Origin: Pseudomonadota bacterium
GTDB taxonomy: Bacteria > Pseudomonadota > Gammaproteobacteria > Burkholderiales > Burkholderiaceae_C
Length of the DNA: 5,883 nucleotides
Assembly: GCA_023394015.1 (NCBI GenBank)
Contig: JAEXBL010000459.1
Coordinates: forward strand, 1 to 5,883
Direction: 5' to 3'
Below, piece after piece: positions 1 through 5,295 of the stretch; position 1 is the first letter of the stretch, and each line of letters opens with the position of its first letter. Made by a program: the position numbers and the translations under genes. The notes below the pieces were generated by a model that saw nothing but the letters and a program-made list of their open reading frames with translations, searched no databases and had not been told where the DNA came from.

Positions 1-160
1 CCAGGATCACGCCCAACCCTTTCAGCCAGGCCAGGCCAAACACCAGCGCCACCACGCCGAAGCGCGGCACGGCCAGCGCGCCGCTGTGGCCCAGCCACCA
101 GGTGAAGGCGGTGGCGGCCAGCAAGGCCAGCCAGACCAGATCAAGCACCTTGGGTTTCAT
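1..160 (-). CDS. Cytochrome c oxidase subunit IV / NorF-like small membrane protein (3' end cut off by window)
   Basis: Only the first 53 codons are present; the gene runs off the left edge. The peptide starts MKPKVLDLVWLALLAATAF and has two hydrophobic stretches (about residues 8-24 and 29-53). The second carries a lysine at position 47 in a W-L-K-G-L context. This layout (W near the N-terminus, a short loop, a second helix with a buried Lys) fits the small prokaryotic subunit IV family, to which NorF-type proteins belong. Members are non-catalytic inner-membrane proteins accompanying haem-copper oxidases or nitric oxide reductase. Its ATG (160-158) overlaps the TGA of the subunit III gene as ATGA, so the two are probably translationally coupled, and the pairing supports a norEF-like arrangement. 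The family call is fairly firm. Whether it serves NO reductase or an oxygen-reducing oxidase cannot be told from this window. Confidence 0.72.
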   Translation of the reverse strand, partial: MKPKVLDLVWLALLAATAFTWWLGHSGALAVPRFGVVALVFGLAWLKGLGVIL

Positions 161-735
161 CGCATCACGTAGACCAGCGGAAACAGCACCAGCCACAGCA
201 GATCGACCAGGTGCCAGAAGGCGGCGGCCGTCTCCAGCGCGTGGGCGCTCAGCGCGTCGCGCGGCTGCCGCCACAGGCCCAGGCCCACCAGGGCCAGCGC
301 CAGCAGCCCGGCCAGCACGTGCAGCAGGTGAAAGCCGGTGAGGATGTAATAGAAGTCGAAGAACAGGTTGTCCTGCCCCAGGCCAATGCCTTCGGCGGCC
401 TTGTCGGCGTATTCCTTGAGCTTCAACGCCACGAAGCCCGCGCCACCCGCCATGCCCGCCGCCAACCAGCGCAAGCCCGCGCCGCGCTGGCCGCCGCGCA
501 CCGCCAGCACGGCGCGCGCCACGCACCAGCTGGCCGTCAGCAGCAGCGCGGTGTTGATGGCGCCGGCGCTCACGTCGAGCTGCTGCTGCGCGGCGTTGAA
601 CAGCTCCAGGTGCCGCGCCCGCGTGAACGCGAAGGCGCCGAACAGCACGCCGAAGGTGGCGCCTTCGAGCAGGATCACGTACCAGATGAACAGGTCGCCC
701 GGCAGGCGCGTGGCGGGACGGGCTGCGGTGTTCAT
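157..735 (-). CDS. norE: Haem-copper oxidase subunit III family protein, NorE-like
   Basis: This 192-residue, five-helix membrane protein has hydrophobic segments near residues 15-38, 57-79, 89-106, 125-152 and 170-191. Subunit III hallmarks are visible: GDLFIWYVILLE near the start, NTALLLTAS (61-69), LKLKEY (104-109), TGFHLLHV (133-140), and a C-terminal E168 followed by WHLVDLLW (174-181). Full COX3 proteins have seven helices and about 260 residues. The short form lacking the first two is typical of NorE and of small quinol/cytochrome oxidase subunit III proteins. NorE is an accessory inner-membrane protein linked to nitric oxide reductase activity in denitrifiers. I chose the ATG at 735 because family similarity begins right after it. 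An in-frame GTG at 783 would add 16 unlike residues. No clear Shine-Dalgarno precedes 735. The start overlaps the stop of a 33-codon frame, and the end overlaps the next gene (ATGA). The family is secure; the norE name is likely but not proven. Confidence 0.85.
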   Translation of the reverse strand: MNTAARPATRLPGDLFIWYVILLEGATFGVLFGAFAFTRARHLELFNAAQQQLDVSAGAINTALLLTASWCVARAVLAVRGGQRGAGLRWLAAGMAGGAGFVALKLKEYADKAAEGIGLGQDNLFFDFYYILTGFHLLHVLAGLLALALVGLGLWRQPRDALSAHALETAAAFWHLVDLLWLVLFPLVYVMR

Positions 736-833
736 GGCCAGCGTGGGCGGCGTGCGATAGCCACTGAACTGACAGCCATCCACGCCCGATGGACAGGCCC
801 CGGGGCCTTGAAGCGCCAGAAGGCCGCGTTCAT
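732..833 (-). CDS. Doubtful 33-codon ORF bridging the TehA-like and NorE-like genes
   Basis: This frame starts MNAAFWRFKAPGPVHRAW and ends at a TGA. Its ATG (833-831) overlaps the TGA of the upstream SLAC1/TehA-like gene as ATGA. Its own TGA (734-732) overlaps the ATG of the NorE-like gene in the same way, so it fills the whole 94-nt gap between the two genes. I recognise no family, signal peptide or convincing membrane helix. The peptide is basic with several tryptophans. Evidence against a real protein: no Shine-Dalgarno, and third positions are clearly less G/C-rich in the second half than in the neighbours. Evidence for: exact coupling at both ends. It may act only to carry terminating ribosomes onto the norE-like start, or may be a coincidence. 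Confidence 0.25.
   Translation of the reverse strand: MNAAFWRFKAPGPVHRAWMAVSSVAIARRPRWP
795..808. repeat. 14-nt perfect palindrome AGGCCCCGGGGCCT
   Basis: The sequence reads identically on both strands with no loop. It lies in the short gap between the TehA-like and NorE-like genes, inside the doubtful 33-codon frame. It could be a protein-binding dyad or chance in very GC-rich DNA. There is no T-run after it on either strand, so it is not an intrinsic terminator. Confidence 0.4.
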
Positions 834-1849
834 TGCGGCTGCGGCGGCTGGTCGCTGCCGGCGGTGGCGATCAGCGCCACCGGCTCGGGCTGCAGCAGGC
901 TGCCTTCGCGCCAGCCCTTCCAGGTGGCGATGCCCAGCACCACGATCACCAGCGAGGCCAGCGCCAGCGCCACCATGGCCGGCGCCTGCGCCGCGCCGTG
1001 CTGCATGGCCAGCCGCAGCGTCAGCTGCGCGAACGCCGCCAACGGAAAGCCCATGGCCCAGAACGCCACCGAAAACGGCTGCGCCAGCATGCGCCGCGTG
1101 AGCTGCGCGCTCCACAGCAGAAAGAACAGGGCGATGCCCCAGCACATCCAGGCCAGCGTGGCCGGCCCGCCCAGTTGCAGCAGCGCGGCGCCGATCACCG
1201 CCGGCGGCGCGATGCTGATGAAGGTGATCGGCAGCAGCCGCTCGGGCCACAGCCCCTGCACGGCGATGCGCGCGAAGATCAGCGCCATCAGCACCGGCCA
1301 CAGCAGCACGCCCAGGCCGAACTGCGCCGCCGACCAGGCCTCGGCCCCCAGCGCCACGCCCGCCAGCGGCGCCAGCACGTTGCCCACCACCGGCACCAGC
1401 AGCGCCGGCGTCAGCGCGGCCCAGCTCAGGCCCTGCGCTTTGTCGGTCTGCAGCCAGCGCGCCAGCGCCCACAGCGTGACGCCGAACTGCGCCAGCGAAC
1501 CCAGCCACCACAGCACCGCCAGCCAGGTGCTGGTGCCCAGCAGCGACACGCCGCAGGTGGCCAGCAGGATGATCGACACCGGAATGGTGGCGATGAAGGC
1601 GTGGCGCACCGGGTGCTTCAAATCGCCCGCCAGCGCCTCGGGGTAATGCTGCCAACGCATCCACGACAGCCCCGCCAGCGCCACGAACGCCAGCACCGCC
1701 GCCGCCGCCAGCACCAGCGCCCCCGCGCCCGCCATGTCGCCCAGCAGCGGCGCCGCCCGCCCCCAGGCCAGCGACAGGCCGCACAGGCCCATGACGATGG
1801 CGAACCAGTTGGGGGCGAGGTACTTCAGGGCGTCGGGGCGTTGCGGCAT
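830..1849 (-). CDS. SLAC1/TehA family (TDT) anion channel or transporter
   Basis: This 339-residue polytopic membrane protein has about ten hydrophobic segments, the usual size and topology of the tellurite-resistance/dicarboxylate transporter (TDT) family, which includes TehA, Mae1 and plant SLAC1. Family-like features are the N-terminal LAPNWFAIVMGLCGLSLAW (11-29), the KHPVRHAFIATIPVS block (78-92), TPALLVPVVGN (147-157), and ISIAPPAVIGAALL (211-224). These proteins form anion channels or exporters; in plants SLAC1 passes chloride and nitrate. The substrate here is unknown. The ATG at 1849 was chosen because family similarity starts about ten residues in. The open frame extends upstream only through low-similarity, basic sequence. 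No good Shine-Dalgarno precedes it, although an AAGGA lies about 30 nt upstream. It heads the minus-strand run with the norE-like gene and diverges from the sulfate operon. The family is firm; the function is not. Confidence 0.85.
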   Translation of the reverse strand: MPQRPDALKYLAPNWFAIVMGLCGLSLAWGRAAPLLGDMAGAGALVLAAAAVLAFVALAGLSWMRWQHYPEALAGDLKHPVRHAFIATIPVSIILLATCGVSLLGTSTWLAVLWWLGSLAQFGVTLWALARWLQTDKAQGLSWAALTPALLVPVVGNVLAPLAGVALGAEAWSAAQFGLGVLLWPVLMALIFARIAVQGLWPERLLPITFISIAPPAVIGAALLQLGGPATLAWMCWGIALFFLLWSAQLTRRMLAQPFSVAFWAMGFPLAAFAQLTLRLAMQHGAAQAPAMVALALASLVIVVLGIATWKGWREGSLLQPEPVALIATAGSDQPPQPQ

Positions 1850-2034
1850 GGGGGAATCATGCCACGGGCGGCTTTTCCTTTTTGGCACCTGCCTGCACGG
1901 CTTGGACAGGATCGGCAGGCGCATCGGACCTGGAGCCAGCCCATGGGCCAGGGGGCCGCCCATTTGCCGAGGCCGAAGCAATTGACTGCGCCGCCGGGCG
2001 CACACCCGGCCGGTAGCAACCGCAACGCTCGCCC

Positions 2035-2053
2035 TTATCCCCATCAGGCATAA
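2035..2053. promoter_or_regulatory. Candidate LysR-type (CysB-like) operator TTAT-N11-ATAA
   Basis: TTAT at 2035-2038 and ATAA at 2050-2053 form a short dyad with 11 nt between the arms, similar in form to the T-N11-A core of LysR-type regulator boxes. CysB, a LysR-type activator, normally controls sulfate-uptake operons. The site lies about 95-115 nt upstream of the cysP start. If TAAGAC (2082-2087) is the -10, its centre would be near position -50, which suits an activator. Four-base arms can occur by chance, so this is a hypothesis. Confidence 0.25.
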
Positions 2054-2066
2054 AGAAACAATAAAA

Positions 2067-2105
2067 AAGTAGTTTGAGTTCTAAGACATCCCTTCCAAAC
2101 TACTT
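2067..2105 (+). repeat. Perfect 10-bp inverted repeat ahead of cysP
   Basis: AAGTAGTTTG at 2067-2076 is the exact reverse complement of CAAACTACTT at 2096-2105, with a 19-nt spacer. It lies in the AT-rich patch, so it may be a DNA operator for a dimeric or tetrameric regulator. If transcription starts upstream of it, it would instead be a leader stem-loop. It overlaps the most likely promoter position, which favours the operator reading. Ten exact pairs in non-coding DNA at this spacing are unlikely to be random, but the role is unknown. Confidence 0.55.
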
Positions 2106-2110
2106 CCCAC

Positions 2111-2129
2111 GGCCGGCACACCGCCGGCC
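2111..2129 (+). repeat. GC-rich leader hairpin (7-bp stem, 5-nt loop) before cysP
   Basis: GGCCGGC (2111-2117) pairs perfectly with GCCGGCC (2123-2129) around an ACACC loop. It is followed by a broken T-rich stretch (TTGCTGTTTCTT) and ends 19 nt before the cysP ATG. In RNA it would be a very stable hairpin close to the ribosome entry region. It could act as a weak attenuator, a 5' stabiliser, or nothing. The T-tract is interrupted, so I do not call it an intrinsic terminator. Confidence 0.5.
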
Positions 2130-2148
2130 TTGCTGTTTCTTGAACCCC

Positions 2149-3150
2149 ATGACAAAACCCTTATTCCGCCTCGCCCTCTCCGCCCTTGCCCTGGCCGCAG
2201 CCTCCACCGCCAGCGCCCAGACGGCGCTGCTCAACGTCAGCTACGACGTGGCGCGCGAGTTCTACAAGGATCTCAACACCGCCTTCATCGCCCACTACAA
2301 GAAGACCACCGGCAAGGACATCAAGATCGACCAGTCGCACGCCGGCTCCAGCGCCCAGGCGCGCGCCGTGGCCGACGGCCTGGCCGCCGACGTGGTGACC
2401 ATGAACACCACCACCGACATCGACTTCCTGGCCGACAAGGGCGTGGTCGCCAAGGACTGGCGCGCCAAGTTTCCGCACGGTGCGGCGCCCACCACCTCGA
2501 CCATGCTGTTTCTGGTGCGCAACGGCAACCCCAAGAACATCAAGGACTGGGACGACCTGATCCGCCCCGACGTGAAGGTGGTGGTGGTGAACCCCAAGAC
2601 CGGCGGCAACGGCCGCATGGCCTACCTGGCGGCCTGGGGCCAGGTGCGCGCCAAGGGCGGCAGCGACGCGCAGGCGGCCGAGTTCGTCGGCAAGCTGTAC
2701 AAGAACGTGCCGGCACTGGCGCGTGGCGGGCGCGATGCCACGGGCATGTTTTTGCAGCGCAACCTGGGCGACGTGCTGGTGACCTTCGAGTCCGAGGTGG
2801 TGTCGGTCGAGAACGAGTTCGGCCAGGGCAAGGTGGACGCCATCCACCCCAGCGCCAGCATCGTGGCCGAGAACCCGGTGGCGGTGGTCGAGCGCACGGT
2901 GAGCAAAAAGGGCACCGCCGCTGAGGCCAAGGCCTACCTGGATTTCCTCTATTCCAACGAAGGCCAGGAGATTGCCGCCAGGCACAACATCCGCCCGCGC
3001 AACGAGGCCATCCTGAAGGCGCACGCCAAGGCGTTCAAGCCGATCAAGCTGTTCACCGTGGAGCAGTACTTCGGCTCGCTGGCCGAGGCGCAGAAGCTGC
3101 ACTTCAACGACGGCGGGCAGTTCGACAAGCTGTACACGCCCGGCAAGTAA
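2149..3150 (+). CDS. cysP: Sulfate/thiosulfate ABC transporter periplasmic binding protein (CysP/Sbp family)
   Basis: This 333-residue secreted protein delivers sulfate or thiosulfate to the CysTWA importer. The signal peptide has a basic start, a hydrophobic core to about residue 20, and a likely A-S-A cleavage site after residue 23. Family blocks follow: LLNVSYDVAREFY (27-39), SHAGSSAQARAV (63-74), STMLFLVRNGNPKNIKDWDDL (117-137), NPKTGGNGR (148-156), LAAWG (160-164), GDVLVTFESEV (207-217) and YLDFLYSNEGQEIAARH (263-279). Compared from memory with the E. coli paralogues, HAGSS, GGR and FESEV resemble CysP (thiosulfate-preferring) more than Sbp, which has HGGSG, GAR and WENE. Unusually, the usual TSG loop reads TGG (151-153) and GRGATTTF reads GRDATGMF (194-201). 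The ATG at 2149 was chosen because it directly precedes the signal peptide; there is no good Shine-Dalgarno. The family is certain; the ligand preference is open. Confidence 0.95.
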   Translation: MTKPLFRLALSALALAAASTASAQTALLNVSYDVAREFYKDLNTAFIAHYKKTTGKDIKIDQSHAGSSAQARAVADGLAADVVTMNTTTDIDFLADKGVVAKDWRAKFPHGAAPTTSTMLFLVRNGNPKNIKDWDDLIRPDVKVVVVNPKTGGNGRMAYLAAWGQVRAKGGSDAQAAEFVGKLYKNVPALARGGRDATGMFLQRNLGDVLVTFESEVVSVENEFGQGKVDAIHPSASIVAENPVAVVERTVSKKGTAAEAKAYLDFLYSNEGQEIAARHNIRPRNEAILKAHAKAFKPIKLFTVEQYFGSLAEAQKLHFNDGGQFDKLYTPGK

Positions 3151-3163
3151 GGCGCTGACCGCT

Positions 3164-3306
3164 CCCTCTCCCGCTGGCGGGAGAGGGTTGGGGTGAGGGT
3201 GCCTTGCGTCTTCCCCGGCGGGGGCGAGCTGGGCATGGAGCGGCGCCGCTCGCCGTGGGGGCGCCGCCGGCCCCTCACCCCAGCCCTCTCCCCACAGGGG
3301 CGAGGG
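3164..3306. repeat. Paired-hairpin intergenic repeat (REP/BIME-like), CCCTCTCCC/GGGAGAGGG type
   Basis: The left hairpin has 11-bp perfect arms, CCCTCTCCCGC (3164-3174) and GCGGGAGAGGG (3177-3187), beginning 14 nt after the cysP stop. The right hairpin has CCCTCTCCCC (3284-3293) and GGGGCGAGGG (3297-3306) with one mismatch around ACA. In addition, 3179-3199 is the reverse complement of 3272-3292 with a single difference (a possible G-U pair in RNA), so the whole unit can also fold as one large inverted repeat. Sequences of this GGTTGGGGTGAGGG type are familiar as dispersed intergenic repeats in several proteobacteria (from memory). There is no T-run, so it is not a classical terminator. By analogy with the malE-malF REP sequences it may stabilise the cysP end of the transcript. 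Confidence 0.75.
3238..3251. repeat. 14-nt perfect palindrome GAGCGGCGCCGCTC
   Basis: This loopless perfect dyad lies in the middle of the paired-hairpin element between cysP and cysT, roughly at its centre of symmetry. It may form the tip of the large inverted-repeat fold or be incidental in GC-rich DNA. Confidence 0.4.
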
Positions 3307-3356
3307 GGCCAACAGCCAAAGCCAGGCCATCACCAACCGCCATCAAGATCAATCAC

Positions 3357-4244
3357 ATGACTACCGCCGCGCTCGCCGTGCCCATTCCCTCCAACGCACG
3401 CCCCGCCCCGCGCCGCCGCGCGGCGCGGCGCGTGCTGCCGGGCTTCAGGCTCACGCTGGGCTACACGCTGCTGTACCTCGGCCTGATCGTGCTGATCCCG
3501 CTGTCGGCCCTGGTCATCAAGACCTTGTCGATGAGCTGGGCCGAGTTCTGGGCCGCCGTCAGCGCGCCGCGCGTGCTGGCCTCGTTCCGGCTCACCTTTG
3601 GCGCCTCGCTGCTGGCGGCGGGCGTGAACGTGGTGGCCGGGCTGCTGGTGGCCTGGGTGCTGGTGCGCTATGAATTTCCGGGCAAGAAAATCGTCGACGC
3701 GCTGGTCGACCTGCCGTTTGCGCTGCCCACGGCCGTGGCCGGCATCGCGCTCACCGCCATCCTGGCCGGCAACGGCTGGATCGGCCAGTGGCTGGAGCCG
3801 CGCGGCGTCCAGATCGCGTTCCAGCCCGCGGGCATCGTGGTGGCGCTGATCTTCATCGGCCTACCCTTCGTGGTGCGCACCGTGCAGCCGGTGCTGGAAG
3901 ACACCGAGAAAGAGCTGGAGGAAGCCGCCGCCTGCCTGGGCGCCACCCGCTGGCAGACCTTCTGGCGGGTGATCTTTCCGGCCATCGCACCGGCGCTGCT
4001 GACCGGCTTTGCCATGGCATTTGCGCGCGCGGTGGGCGAATACGGCTCGGTGATCTTCATCGCCGGCAACATGCCCATGGTGTCGGAGATCACGCCGCTC
4101 GTCATCATCGGCAAGCTGGAGCAGTACGACATCGCCGGCGCCACCGCCGTGGCCTCGGTGATGCTGCTGATTTCCTTCATCCTGCTGCTGGTCATCAACG
4201 GCCTGCAGACCTGGGGCCGCCGGCGCTACGGGGGTGCGGGATGA
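3357..4244 (+). CDS. cysT: Sulfate ABC transporter permease CysT (CysU)
   Basis: This 295-residue inner-membrane permease is one half of the sulfate/thiosulfate translocation channel. It has six predicted helices (about 36-56, 83-103, 118-138, 157-177, 210-230 and 264-284) after a basic, proline-rich cytoplasmic N-terminus of about 30 residues. The coupling EAA loop reads [20 protein letters not shown] (188-207) and docks onto the ATPase. Other CysT-type blocks are the [18 protein letters not shown] stretch (116-133) and [19 protein letters not shown] (222-240), followed by EITPLVI (244-250). The length is slightly above the usual 275-280 because of the N-terminal extension. The ATG at 3357 was chosen because the frame upstream is only translated repeat sequence; no clear Shine-Dalgarno is visible, so a slightly later start cannot be excluded. 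Its TGA overlaps the next ATG (ATGA at 4241-4244), implying coupled translation with cysW. Identification is firm. Confidence 0.96.
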   Translation: MTTAALAVPIPSNARPAPRRRAARRVLPGFRLTLGYTLLYLGLIVLIPLSALVIKTLSMSWAEFWAAVSAPRVLASFRLTFGASLLAAGVNVVAGLLVAWVLVRYEFPGKKIVDALVDLPFALPTAVAGIALTAILAGNGWIGQWLEPRGVQIAFQPAGIVVALIFIGLPFVVRTVQPVLEDTEKELEEAAACLGATRWQTFWRVIFPAIAPALLTGFAMAFARAVGEYGSVIFIAGNMPMVSEITPLVIIGKLEQYDIAGATAVASVMLLISFILLLVINGLQTWGRRRYGGAG

Positions 4245-5113
4245 GCGCCCTGGCAAAGCGCGTGCGCACCACCGAATCGCCCGCCGTCCGCTGGCTGCTC
4301 ACGGTGCTGGCGCTGGGCTTCATGGGGCTGTTCCTGGTGCTGCCGCTGGCCGCCGTGTTCGTCGAGGCGCTGAAGGCCGGCTGGGGCGCCTACTGGGCCG
4401 CGCTGAAGGAGCCCGATGCGCTGGCCGCCATGCGCCTGACGCTGCTCACCGCCGCCATTGCCGTGCCGCTGAACCTGGTCTTCGGCGTGGCCGCGGCGTG
4501 GTGCATCGCCAAGTTCGAGTTCAAGGGCAAGGCCTTTCTGACCACGCTGATCGACCTGCCGTTCTCCGTCACGCCGGTGGTGGCGGGGCTGATCTACGTG
4601 CTGGTGTTCGGCGCCCAGGGCTGGCTGGGGCCGTGGCTGGCGGCGCACGACATCAAGATCGTGTTCGCCGTGCCGGGCATCGTGCTGGCCACGGTGTTCG
4701 TCACCTTCCCGTTCGTCGCGCGCGAGCTGATCCCGCTGATGCAAGCGCAGGGCAGCGACGAGGAACAGGCCGCGCAGGTGCTGGGCGCCAGCGGCTGGCA
4801 GACCTTCTGGCATGTCACGCTGCCCAACATCAAGTGGGGGCTGATCTATGGCGTGATCCTGTGCAACGCGCGCGCCATGGGCGAGTTCGGCGCGGTGTCG
4901 GTGGTCAGCGGCCACATCCGCGGGCAGACCAACACGCTGCCGCTGCATGTGGAAATTCTCTACAACGAATACCAGGGCCAGGCCGCCTTTGCCGTGGCCT
5001 CGCTGCTGGCGCTGCTGGCCATCGTCACGCTCGCCATCAAGACCGCGGTGGCCTGGCGGCACGAGCGGGAGTTGAAGGCCGCGGCCGCATTGCCGCCCGA
5101 GCGGCCCGTTTGA
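4241..5113 (+). CDS. cysW: Sulfate ABC transporter permease CysW
   Basis: This 290-residue permease partners CysT in the sulfate/thiosulfate importer. Six hydrophobic helices lie near 18-42, 66-90, 102-124, 142-164, 197-218 and 248-270. The EAA coupling loop is [19 protein letters not shown] (174-192), slightly divergent from EEAA because a Gln is inserted in the motif. CysW-specific blocks include [22 protein letters not shown] (103-124), [20 protein letters not shown] (209-228), and [26 protein letters not shown] (232-257). These distinguish it from CysT and from molybdate permeases. The start at 4241 is fixed by the ATGA overlap with cysT and a purine-rich GGGGGTGCGGG upstream. It is followed not directly by cysA but by a 182-nt spacer filled with an inverted-repeat element. 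Identification is firm. Confidence 0.96.
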   Translation: MSALAKRVRTTESPAVRWLLTVLALGFMGLFLVLPLAAVFVEALKAGWGAYWAALKEPDALAAMRLTLLTAAIAVPLNLVFGVAAAWCIAKFEFKGKAFLTTLIDLPFSVTPVVAGLIYVLVFGAQGWLGPWLAAHDIKIVFAVPGIVLATVFVTFPFVARELIPLMQAQGSDEEQAAQVLGASGWQTFWHVTLPNIKWGLIYGVILCNARAMGEFGAVSVVSGHIRGQTNTLPLHVEILYNEYQGQAAFAVASLLALLAIVTLAIKTAVAWRHERELKAAAALPPERPV

Positions 5114-5125
5114 AGTCAGAAACAA

Positions 5126-5277
5126 CCGGACGCGAAGGACGCAAAAGGCACGCGAAGGACGCGAAAGAAAAACCAAATCTATTGCTCCCCCCCCGCTGCC
5201 ACCTCCGTCCGGAAGAACAAACTTTTTTGGCTGTTTTTTTGCGTCCTTCGCGAAATCTTCGCGTCCTTCGCGTCCGG
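5126..5277. repeat. 152-nt imperfect inverted-repeat element with four CGCGAAGGACGC units, between cysW and cysA
   Basis: The outer arms are perfect over 17 nt: CCGGACGCGAAGGACGC at 5126-5142 and its reverse complement at 5261-5277. Inside each arm a second copy of the 12-mer lies exactly 20 nt away (5151-5162, and the complement at 5241-5252), separated by non-pairing 8-nt spacers. Pairing continues imperfectly through A/T-rich flanks (5163-5174 with 5229-5240). In total about 39 of 49 positions match per arm. The 54-nt centre (5175-5228) includes a run of eight C. No flanking target duplication or coding capacity is visible. It resembles a small non-autonomous mobile or REP-like repeat. In RNA it would form a long bulged hairpin ending 5 nt before the putative cysA ribosome-binding site. 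Confidence 0.8.
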
Positions 5278-5282
5278 TATTC

Positions 5283-5286
5283 AAGG
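5283..5286 (+). promoter_or_regulatory. Putative ribosome-binding site for cysA
   Basis: AAGG lies 9 nt upstream of the cysA ATG, just outside the right arm of the inverted-repeat element. It is the most plausible Shine-Dalgarno in the plus-strand operon and supports the ATG at 5296. Its closeness to the hairpin (6 nt) means that structure could influence access to it. Confidence 0.45.
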
Positions 5287-5295
5287 TATCCATAA

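Larger units (their letters stand above)
1850..2148. promoter_or_regulatory. Divergent intergenic region between the TehA-like gene and the sulfate operon
   Basis: These 299 nt must contain the start signals for both directions. The left part (1850-2030) is GC-rich with no recognisable sigma-70 promoter. It has a small inverted repeat, GCCGGG/CCCGGC at 1993-1998 and 2005-2010. The right part (about 2050-2100) is strikingly AT-rich for this genome, including a run of six A after ATA. That is where I expect the cysP promoter. Candidate -10 elements are only weak: CATAAA at 2049-2054 and TAAGAC at 2082-2087. Neither has a good -35, as is common for activator-dependent promoters. I found no TTGAT-N4-ATCAA (FNR/DNR-type) box for the minus-strand genes. 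Long open frames crossing this region in either direction have no supporting similarity. Confidence 0.5.
3151..3356. other. cysP-cysT intergenic spacer occupied by a repeat element
   Basis: This 206-nt gap is unusually long for genes of one importer. Most of it is the double-hairpin element described separately (3164-3306). The remaining 50 nt before cysT carry no recognisable promoter or Shine-Dalgarno. The open frame of cysT extends upstream through the spacer, but that stretch is low-complexity translated repeat and not family sequence. Confidence 0.6.

Noticed and set aside
736..783. GTG at 783 as the start of the NorE-like protein, adding 16 residues.
   Set aside because: The extra residues do not resemble the family N-terminus and there is no ribosome-binding site. 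The ATG at 735 sits right before the conserved GDLF block.
1982..1987. TTGACT as a -35 promoter element for the sulfate operon.
   Set aside because: No -10-like sequence occurs at 16-18 nt downstream, where the DNA is GC-rich, and it lies far from the gene.
1850..2040. A riboswitch or FNR/DNR box controlling the minus-strand genes.
   Set aside because: I searched by eye for TTGAT-N4-ATCAA and for known riboswitch cores and saw none. Only a 6-bp GC inverted repeat is present.
833..2053. A 406-codon open frame on the plus strand opposite the TehA-like gene.
   Set aside because: Its translation is dominated by R, Q, H, A and G with no hydrophobic pattern or motif. It is the antisense shadow of a GC-rich gene with clear membrane-protein features.
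2074..2148. An upstream start for cysP that would extend the protein by 25 residues.
   Set aside because: It would place a non-hydrophobic stretch ahead of an ordinary signal peptide and would translate through the leader dyads.
2161..3336. A 391-codon minus-strand frame opposite cysP, and similar long frames opposite cysTW (4226-5293) and cysA (5281-5880).
   Set aside because: They mirror well-supported genes, are rich in H, Q, V and G from reversed codons, and cross the repeat elements. They show no domain signatures.
5223..5240. T-runs (6 T at 5223-5228 and 7 T at 5234-5240) as an intrinsic terminator after cysW.
   Set aside because: No stable GC stem directly precedes either run. They form part of the imperfectly paired arms and centre of the inverted-repeat element.
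5131..5272. The repeated CGCGAAGGACGC units as a CRISPR array.
   Set aside because: The repeats are only 12 nt, come as two inverted pairs with 8-nt spacers, and have no regular 30-40 nt spacers or cas genes nearby.
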